From: Lenzites betulinus
Taxonomy: Eukaryota > Basidiomycota > Agaricomycetes > Polyporales > Polyporaceae
Direction of reading: 5' to 3'
Assembly: GCA_022264855.1 (NCBI GenBank)
Contig: JABYQU010000012.1
Location: forward strand, 558,001 to 622,000
DNA: 64,000 bases
Shown here: piece after piece, positions 56,940 to 64,000 of the stretch
Layout: every line of letters begins with the position of its first letter
Numbering within the stretch: position 1 is the first letter of the stretch
Notes under the pieces: generated by a model
Database searches by the model: none
Seen by the model: the letters and a program-made list of their open reading frames with translations, nothing else
What the model was told of the DNA's origin: nothing
Position numbers and translations under genes: made by a program

Positions 56940-58031
56940 ATGAACAAACACGCCGCGACGCCACTGAGCTCACTCAGTACCACCATGGACACTCTTCCGC
57001 TCGAAACGCTCGAACACATATTCGAACTCGCCTGCGTCGATGGCGGTTACACGGGATGCTCACTTGCTCTCACCTCCAGAGCTATTCGCGCCTCATCGCG
57101 CGCCGCCCGCTTCCACTCCGTCGCCTTACCTGACATCGCCGTTGATGATACATCCTGCATCCTTCGTACGTTCCTCTCGGTCTATCAAGACTACTGTCAG
57201 AAGCAATCCGGAGATCGTCCCCACATCAGGCACCTCCATGTACACATGACCGCGACCAATCAGTACAGCGACGACTCGCTGAAGGATATGCGCACACTCT
57301 TCCGAGCCGTGGCCGGCGACCTCTACACTCTCTCGATCAATCTCACGCTGTACTTCAGTGCGGTCCCCCCGTCTTTATCGATACCGCCCCTAGGCGTGTT
57401 GACTCACCCATTGACCTCCTTACACGAGCTCACCGTTCTTGGCGTCCCCAACCCCAACATGATCATCTCCGCTCCTGATTTTTTGAAGCAGCCGATTTTC
57501 CCCGCCTTACGATGTCTGCATATGGTCAACTCCAAGTACGCCACTCTGGGAGTGATGGTACCTCCATTCACGAACCTCGACAAATGGATGGCACATGCGC
57601 CCCTTGCGTCACATCTCCGCGTCTCGAACCTGAACTGGTTGTGTCACCATTTCCTAGAGCAGCTGGCGGGGTCGATGGGTTACCGTGAAGCTGAAAATCG
57701 GAGCACGCTAGTTCCTCGCCTACTGCGCCCCCGCCAGACGATGGGACATCCTCATCTCAAAAACTTCGCCGTCCAGCTGTGTCCGGCACCTCTGGGTCAT
57801 CCTGGTTCTACCAGGGACTCCATCTACTCCAATTTATCGCAGAAGCTTCAGAATATACTCGCCTTCCCGAAGGAGCCTGGTCTTCGAATGGTACTGGTGC
57901 CGTCAGCGCCGGCGGGCTCAGCTCTAGACCTTGCAGAGTTCGCTATGGGACAGTGGTTGGATCGTATCGAGGGGGGATTAGGCTGTTGGGATGTCTTTGA
58001 AGATGAAGACCTGCGGCCAAGTGCATCCTAG
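56940..58031 (+). CDS. F-box protein
   Basis: This is a single exon of 363 residues from the ATG at 56940. The in-frame ATG at 56985, directly before DTLPLETLEHIFELAC, is an alternative start. The F-box occupies about residues 17-55, followed by SLALTSRAIRASSRAARFHS, a form very common in polypores. The remainder contains leucine-rich segments (LTSLHELTVLGVPNPNM, LRCLHMVNSKYATLG). It should act as an SCF ligase adaptor with unknown target. It differs from the 46.4 kb F-box protein enough that they are not recent duplicates. Confidence 0.85.
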   Translation: MNKHAATPLSSLSTTMDTLPLETLEHIFELACVDGGYTGCSLALTSRAIRASSRAARFHSVALPDIAVDDTSCILRTFLSVYQDYCQKQSGDRPHIRHLHVHMTATNQYSDDSLKDMRTLFRAVAGDLYTLSINLTLYFSAVPPSLSIPPLGVLTHPLTSLHELTVLGVPNPNMIISAPDFLKQPIFPALRCLHMVNSKYATLGVMVPPFTNLDKWMAHAPLASHLRVSNLNWLCHHFLEQLAGSMGYREAENRSTLVPRLLRPRQTMGHPHLKNFAVQLCPAPLGHPGSTRDSIYSNLSQKLQNILAFPKEPGLRMVLVPSAPAGSALDLAEFAMGQWLDRIEGGLGCWDVFEDEDLRPSAS

Positions 58032-58129
58032 GGAAGGGGGCGTCTGCTTGGACCTCGATAGGTAAGTGACCTTTCTGCACGAGAGGACACACGACAGCTG
58101 AGCATTGCAGCTAACCGCATAGCTAGCAG

Positions 58130-58694
58130 GTCCGCTTGTCCTGGCTTCATCGGAAATATCGCCTTCTTGGCGATGCTCCCCCTCTGGCAGTCGGAAACGA
58201 TCATCATATGCCGTGGATCGGCGCGGTAGCCTGCATCACGTACGTCCTTCTCGCCCGCCCACTCACGCGAGCCTCGGACACTTGAAGCTCACCCGTCTTG
58301 TGCACACAGCATGCTCAACTTCAGCATGGTCGTGTCCGGCTCGGCCACGGTGACATACCTGCTCGACACCCACGGCCCAAACGCACTGCACATCCTCGCG
58401 TTGAGCAACTTCGGCAAGAACATGGTGCTTTACGGCTCGACGTTCTGCGCGAACGGCATGGTCCTCAGCCGCGGCGTCAAGGTCTCGTTGCTTATTCTCA
58501 GCGCGTGCCAGGCCTTCTGCTGGCTTGCGTCGATCCCGATGTATGTGTATGGGAAGCGTGTGCGCTCATTTGTGAGTTCTGTTTCGAGTTTGGGATGTGG
58601 TGCACGTTTTTGACCTACTGGGTGTTCCTAGATTGCGAGGCATCCACATATGTTCAGGGGGGAGCTGTCATCAGAGAAGCCGCTCAAGAAGTAG
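58130..58694 (+). pseudogene. C-terminal fragment of an MFS transporter
   Basis: Three exons, 58130-58239, 58310-58571 and 58632-58694, join in phase into 145 residues (exon lengths 110, 262 and 63 bases). They read HHMPWIGAVACIT, MLNFSMVVSGSATVTYLLDT, HGPNALHILALSNFGKNMVL, CQAFCWLASIPMYVYGKRVR and end IARHPHMFRGELSSEKPLKK. This is the last part of fungal major facilitator proteins: two or three helices and the cytoplasmic tail. No N-terminal helices exist upstream, where an F-box gene ends 98 bases before. The fragment is internally undamaged, so truncation is recent or the piece is mobile. Confidence 0.65.
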
Positions 58695-59109
58695 AACGTC
58701 CTGCACGAGTTGTATGTACAGTTCCATCTCCATTGTTAAGTTTCCGGATCGGTAGCGCAAGTCAAGTCGCGTGTGTCGCTGCACGGCTCAGAGGGCGATC
58801 GATAGGTAAGCTGCCACTCTACGCAAATAAGCTTGCGACGTCTCTATATGCCGTTGGGCTATATGAGCGAGGTGGCTGGGCCGGAGGGGCAGGATACAGT
58901 GAGCGCTCTGCGATGAACTTGAAGAGAATTTCCACAACCTCATGATGATATTTATTGACGAAGAGTGATACCTTCTAGTAAAGCTATGCGTGGTCCGGAG
59001 GAGCCTTGCAGACGACCTAGGGTACAAACCATGATCCATGAGGTTTGGAAGGCACGGGGAGCTCGTGGGCGCGTTCAAAGGGACATGTTGGAATGCTGAT
59101 CGGGCGGGC
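58695..59109. other. Short intergenic stretch before R1 copy C
   Basis: Nothing recognisable is present. Confidence 0.4.
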
Positions 59110-59770
59110 GGGACCCTTGTTCGGCCGCAACGCTCCGGGTCGTAGGTGAGCCGACGGGAGGTTGACATTGTCAGCCTCCTACTGACAGCCCCCGGGGAAT
59201 AAAAGGCGGGGCGGGACGTGCACTCTCCCCATCCGCCTCTTCCCTTCCTTCCTCCATGGCCGGTGCGTTTCCCCTTCCTTTCCCCCCTCCCTTATGCTCA
59301 TATTCTCTATCCCCTTCACTACTGACACGCCATCCACCACAGATACTGGAGCGCCGCCGACTACCGACAGCCCAAGACATTCAAGGGCCCGCGAGGGAGA
59401 GCAGCCGTTGTCTGCCGGGTGGCTAGCCCTGTCGTGTCGTCTCGAGGCATAGCGACCCGGGTGCGCACACCCGTAGCAAGCTGTCCGCTGCCACATGCAA
59501 GGTGCGTCCCGAGGGAGGGACACCGTCCTGGCGCATACCTTTTCGTGGTCCTCGGGATAAGTACCTGCTCGCGCGCTGCTCCTCGTTAGGCGGCGCGCGG
59601 GCGGGGAAACCAAAATGCGCTCAAGGTAGGTTTTCTGTTCGAGACTCGGGAGACAATCCCGTTCAGTAGCTACGTAGACCATTAACACGAATGTGATCGG
59701 TGTTTCAACGAACAGATTGTCAGCCTCAATCGACTGCTACGATCTTAGAGGTAGTGAGAGCAAGGAGAAG
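59110..59770 (+). repeat. Dispersed repeat R1, copy C
   Basis: The core runs from about 59116 (TTGTTCGGCCGCAACGC) to 59630 (CTCAAGGTAGG), with the GGGGAATAAAA box near 59200. The downstream part (TTCAGTAGCTACGTAG and GATCTTAGAGGTAGTGAGAG) matches copy A to about 59770. It faces copy D. Confidence 0.7.
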
Positions 59771-60027
59771 GAGTAATTCACAAGGCAGATGGTATTGTTC
59801 AACAATTTTGAATATACAAGTTAAGTGTATGCATGGCGGGTACCGTGCGGCAGCCAGACCGTACTCGAAGAGCGTAACTAGCATGATGATCTGGTCGCTA
59901 GTTCTGCGTATATAATCCGTTTTGGGAAGTCAAGTTGATCACGATAATATTTGACGTGAGTTCCACGCGGCTACAAACACTACATAGCTGCAAGGAGCGT
60001 AACCACTTGCCAGAGTAGGACATACAT

Positions 60028-60705
60028 ACCTTGAGCGCATTTTGGTTTCCCCGCCCGCGCACCGCCCGACAACGAGCAGCGCGCGAACAGGTACTTATCC
60101 CGAGGACCACGAAAAGGTATGCGCCAGGACAGCGTCCCTCCCTCGGGACGCACCTTGTGTGTGGCAGCGGACGGCTTGCTACGGGTGTGCGCACCCGGGT
60201 CGCTATGTATGCCTCGAGACTGACACGACAGGGCTAGCCACCCGGCAGACAACGGCTGCTCTCCCTCGCGGGCCCTTGAATGTCTTGGGCTGTCGGAAGT
60301 CGGCGGCGCTCCAGTGTCTGCGTCAATGGTGAAGGAGATAGAGGATATCAGCATAAGGGAAGTGGGAAAAGGAAGGGAAAACGCACCGGCCATGGAGGAA
60401 GGAAGTGCAGAGGCGGATGGGGAGAGAGCACGTCTCTCCCCGCTTTTTATTCCCCGGGGGCTGTCAGTAGGAGGCTGACCCTGTCAACCTCCCGTCGGCT
60501 CTCCCGCGACCCAGAGCATTGCGGCCGAACAAGCATGTCGTCCTCCAGTCCGGATTGTGATATTCTTTACTGAGCACGTTCTCGGCATCCCCATGCGTGA
60601 TGCATAACGCTGAGCACCCTGAGAGACTCGAGTCCACTTCCAGATCGCAGAGACGGATATGCCGATAGTCCCACCAGGGAGCCTGAGTTTCAGCGAGGGG
60701 TTGTT
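60028..60705 (-). repeat. Dispersed repeat R1, copy D (inverted)
   Basis: The reverse complement of 60028-60560 matches the R1 core, including the GGGGAATAAAA box near 60450 and CCATGGCCGGTGC near 60390. Weaker similarity to copies A and B runs to about 60705. Copies C and D are tail to tail about 400 bases apart and could pair as a long hairpin. Confidence 0.7.
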
Positions 60706-60992
60706 CCACATCTAAGCCGGTGAGCGACCCAATGCATAGTAATTCAAGGAAACGTGGAAGCTGTGTACACCGGTACGTCGTATTTAGCTAGTCCATTAAC
60801 CTGCGGCAACAGACTTCATGCAGCCTGCGCGCAGCAGTTTACTGTACATTCAGCGCCCGACCTCTACTCGAGCCTACATACAAAATGTCCGGGAGCGGCG
60901 CCCTCTGTGCGCCGCGAGCGATTAGAATGGGAGGGGCCGGGGTAACGCGGGGTCTTTATCTTCTTCGGTTCTTGCGGTATATCGAGGGGCGT

Positions 60993-62540
60993 TCACGCGT
61001 CGTACCCCTGGGGGTTCTTCGTCTGCCAGTTCCACAGGTCGCGGCACATCGTCTCAAGGTCCTCCTTCGCCTTGAACCCGAGCTCCTTCTCGGCCAGCGT
61101 CGGGTCCGCGGTGAGGTCCGGGACGTCTCCGCGTCTGCCGCTAGCCGTCAGCACACTAAGTTAGCTTAGGTGTAGCTATCTTTGCTTACCTCCGGCCGAC
61201 GATCTCGTACTTGTAGTCGAATCCAGTCGCCTTGCGCATTGCTTCGACGATCTGGAGAACGCTCAGGCCCTTGCCCTTGCCGAGATTGTACGCCTTATAG
61301 CGCGCGTCGGTTGGGCAGTCGTCGAACACCTTGGACTCAGGCGCGAGCGCTTCCAGCGCGTGCAGATGGCCGCGCGCGAGGTCCAGGACGTGGAGATAGT
61401 CGCGCACGCACGTGCCGTCGCTGAGTGGAACTGTCAGACAGACAGCCGCGAGAGTAGGGGGATGCGCGCGGTACGTACGGAGTCGGATAATCGTTCCCGA
61501 ATACCTTGAGGGTGTTGGGCTGACGACCGACGGCGATCGCGCCGAGCAGGGGGAAAAGGTTCCCGGGGCGACCGATCGGCGCCTCACCAATGAGGCCAGA
61601 GGGGTGCGCACCCGCGGGGCTGCAAAATGTTAGGCTGAGCGCGTTCTGAGGGTGGACGGACGTACTTGAAATAACGTAATGAAAGCCCGCGCCACCGCGT
61701 CGGCTCGGCTACGGAAATGTAAGGACGAGCGGAAGAAAGCAGGGACGGGGCACATACCGCTGCATAGATCTGAGACGATCGTCTCGCACATAACCTTCGT
61801 CTTCCCGTACGGACTGTGCGCCTGCAGCCGGGTCGATTCGGGGATGGGAATGACGGGGGGCGTGCCGTATACGGTCGCGCTGGAGGAGTATACGATGCGC
61901 GTGCAGTCGTATTCGGCCATCGTTTGGAGGAGGTAGACCGTCGCGGATACATTATTTTCATAGTAGGTCAGGGGTATTTCTGTGGACTCGCCCACCGCCT
62001 TGTAGGCCTGTATGGAAGAGTCAGGACATTCCGTATTTGTATGGCATATGGTCTGAAACGTACCGCGACGTGGACGACTCCCCAGATGCCACCCTTGCCG
62101 TACTTTTCGAAGACTTTCCTGATCTCGTCCCGCTTGGTGAGGTCAGCGGTGAACCCGTCGATCTCGGCGCTGTCCTTGTCCTTTGCCGAAGCATCCGCAG
62201 GGAGGTTACTGCGCGCGATCTGAGCGACGCGCTCGAGGGCCTTGGGCGAGGAGTTGTGGTGGTTGTCGACAGAGATGACCTTGTAGCGCCGGGTCTCCTG
62301 GAGGGCGAAGATGACGTGCGAGCCTAGGGTCCGACAAGCGAATATGAAGCGTCAGGGGGCGCGCGAGTGTCTGATGAGCATAAACTGTCCGGTGCCTGTG
62401 TGAGAGACGCTTGCGCACCAATGTATCCGGCGCCGCCAGTGACGAGAACGCGCTGTGGACGAATTCGCAGTCAGAGCCGCCCAAGATGAGCGGAGGAGGA
62501 TGTGGCGCACTTTGAGAGGCTGGTCGTCTGCTGCAGACAT
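60993..62540 (-). CDS. galE: UDP-glucose 4-epimerase
   Basis: Eight exons join in phase: 62540-62511, 62452-62419, 62323-62064, 62007-61758, 61708-61666, 61619-61479, 61420-61190 and 61140-60993, giving 378 residues. The enzyme interconverts UDP-galactose and UDP-glucose in the Leloir pathway and feeds cell-wall sugar synthesis. It is an extended short-chain dehydrogenase with the NAD-binding TGGAGYIG (15-22), SSSATVYG (149-156), the catalytic Tyr 175-x3-Lys 179 (SPYGKTK), the [12 protein letters not shown] signature, [12 protein letters not shown] and a C-terminal [10 protein letters not shown]. Length matches a stand-alone epimerase; the mutarotase domain fused in yeast Gal10 is absent. Very short exons (30, 34 and 43 bases) could be missed by gene finders. 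Confidence 0.93.
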
Positions 62541-62616
62541 AGTGTAGGTGTGTGTAGAGTAGTGTAGTGATTTCGGAGGAGGTGGTTAGTAGGCGAGGGT
62601 GGACAGGGACGAGTCG

Positions 62617-62623
62617 TATTTAT
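62617..62623 (-). promoter_or_regulatory. TATA-like box of the epimerase gene
   Basis: ATAAATA on the minus strand lies about 80 bases before the start codon. It is plausible as a core promoter, but not proven. Confidence 0.4.
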
Positions 62624-62732
62624 CGATTCACGATCGCCTTCCATGCACTCGATCTCTCTCGCTTTCTCAGTCGCGCGGGACGCCGGGCCGCCCCGCGCCC
62701 GCGATGGAGTGGACGAGTGCGCAGGAGGCCTC

Positions 62733-62893
62733 CTGAATTCCCGTTCGTCCTCTCTGCCGTAGATCCGACAGCTCTGAATTCCCGTTCGTCCTCTCTGCCG
62801 TAGATCCGACAGCTCTGAATTCCCGTTCGTCCTCTCTGCCGCAGATCCGACAATCCTGAATTCCCGTTCGTACAGCGCCTCGCAGATCCGACG
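62733..62893. repeat. 41-base tandem repeat upstream of the epimerase gene
   Basis: Four units begin at 62733, 62774, 62815 and 62856 with CTGAATTCCCGTTCGT. The first two are identical, the third nearly so and the fourth diverged. They lie about 190-350 bases before the epimerase start, in its probable promoter. Confidence 0.9.
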
Positions 62894-63141
62894 TTCACCC
62901 AGACCGTCTAGACGTCCTCTTTCTCCACACTCTCACTGGCTACCACCCACTCCGCCCGAGGCCCAACCACAGCCAGGCCCGACTCGCCTCCACACGGGCC
63001 GTCTTTCATGGCGTCATACCGGCCCCGGCACATCCGAATTCCAGCGTCGGGCTCAAGCTCATCAGTCGGCCAATCATCTAGCACTGGCCATAGGAACCTC
63101 ATGATCATAGGACATACTGTACAGCGTTGTTATGTGGACTT

Positions 63142-64000
63142 CTAGCGCGACACCACCCCCAAACCTCGGTCTAGGTCGCCGGAAACGGGCGAAACATTAG
63201 TGGGCCTCCTCGCGCCCGCTCTGCGAGAAGTGTTCCTTGCGCACATGCCACCCGAACGCATCCAAGGTCTCGCTTGGTCCTGCCTGGATGACCTACCGCG
63301 CAATACGACAGTCCACGGTCGACGGCTGGACGGAACCCAGACCGGAACACTAACCTGCTCGGGGCTGCACAACATACAGACCACCTCCCATGACCTCGCG
63401 CCATCCAGGGCCACCGTCTGTCGTGGATTGCAGCTGACCGTGAGCTCGGGTTTGAAAGCCTGGTGGATCGCCCATAGGCTCGCGCGGACCCACGGCGGGG
63501 GGCGCTGTGTCGGCATGCCAGTGAGAAACGACAGGATGGGGGGCGCTGAAACGCTCGCGCTATGAGCGGCCACCAGGGTTCGGCCAGGGGGACGTACAGT
63601 GTGGTCATTGATACGTTTGCTTGTGGCGTCTGCATACACCTCAAGGGCACTTGTCTCCCCTAGGCAGACGATGTGTGATCTACAAAGTGGGGGAAGACGA
63701 TCACACTAACCAAGGGCACGGGAAAAAGCACGGCCCGGCGCGTGTGACCCACTTGTTCGAGGCGTTCCGGACCCCTGGCGTTGTGGTGTAGCGTCTGAAG
63801 ACCTTGGTGTGGGTGTTGCGATGGGCGTAGACTCAACATCAACTCCTGGACGCCGGATGATGGATGTAGGAGACGATGCCTCGCCGTCGCCGTCGTCCGA
63901 GTCGGAGGAAAGCTCAATCACCTCATCGATGTGCCGACCACTGCTGTCTACCCTGGCAGGTCGTCTCCTGGGCTTAGGAAGCCTCTGGAGGACGATGTCT
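63142..64000 (-). CDS. 3' end of a gene running off the window edge (unknown product)
   Basis: The exon 64000-63711 is open from the window edge and reads as a low-complexity acidic and Ser/Thr/Pro-rich segment (IELSSDSDDGDGEASS, STPIATPTPRSSDATPQ). It splices in phase (CTTG|GTTAGT...CCTAG) to 63659, continuing GETSALEVYADATSKRIND. From there one frame is open to a stop at 63142, with DGARSWEVVCMLCSPEQ. The sequence is so GC-rich that other frames are open too, so the last part of the model is uncertain. The start lies beyond the window. Confidence 0.4.

Overview
The window looks like a repeat-rich, transposon-dense stretch of a mushroom-forming fungus genome (Basidiomycota, probably a polypore). 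Genes are split by 40-100 base introns with GT...AG ends and CT(A/G)A(C/T) branch sites. Families typical of agaricomycetes are present: Plavaka transposase, F-box proteins and an SRPK-like kinase. The placement in Polyporales is an inference from protein style; no search was run.

Layout. 1-3.4 kb holds one copy of a dispersed repeat (called R1 here) and the intact copy of a 1.3 kb duplicated locus encoding an unknown 293-residue protein. 3.49-12.92 kb is a complete Ty3/Gypsy LTR retrotransposon with two apparently identical 300-base LTRs, a 5-base target duplication and one 2,865-codon gag-pol frame. 13.0-13.7 kb is a second R1 copy. 15.28-23.53 kb is a two-gene Plavaka (CACTA-like) DNA transposon with a leftward transposase, a rightward accessory gene and matching inverted ends. 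25.1-26.6 kb is an Old Yellow Enzyme (ene-reductase) gene. 26.9-28.9 kb is a scrap yard: a 5'-truncated membrane-protein pseudogene, a fragment of a second OYE exon, and the decayed copy of the 1.3 kb locus. 29.46-36.05 kb is a Helitron Rep/helicase gene. 36.5-39.4 kb has a small unknown gene and a spliced protein kinase gene. 39.9-40.4 kb is low-complexity minisatellite; 40.4-42.1 kb is AT-rich. 42.8-44.6 kb has three small unknown genes, one apparently frameshifted. 46.4-53.8 kb carries an F-box gene, a putative nucleotidyltransferase-fold protein and a Polyporales-type unknown protein with a PAS-rich repeat. 54.9-58.7 kb has a small unknown gene, a second F-box gene and a truncated MFS transporter fragment. 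59.1-60.6 kb holds two R1 copies facing each other. 61.0-62.5 kb is a UDP-glucose 4-epimerase gene with a tandem repeat upstream, and the 5'-incomplete last gene runs off the right edge.

Function. OYE, the epimerase, the F-box genes and the kinase are the likely host genes. Most of the rest is three autonomous transposons of different classes (LTR, cut-and-paste, rolling-circle) plus their debris. All splice models were built by eye: each joins in one frame and ends at a stop, but none is backed by transcripts.
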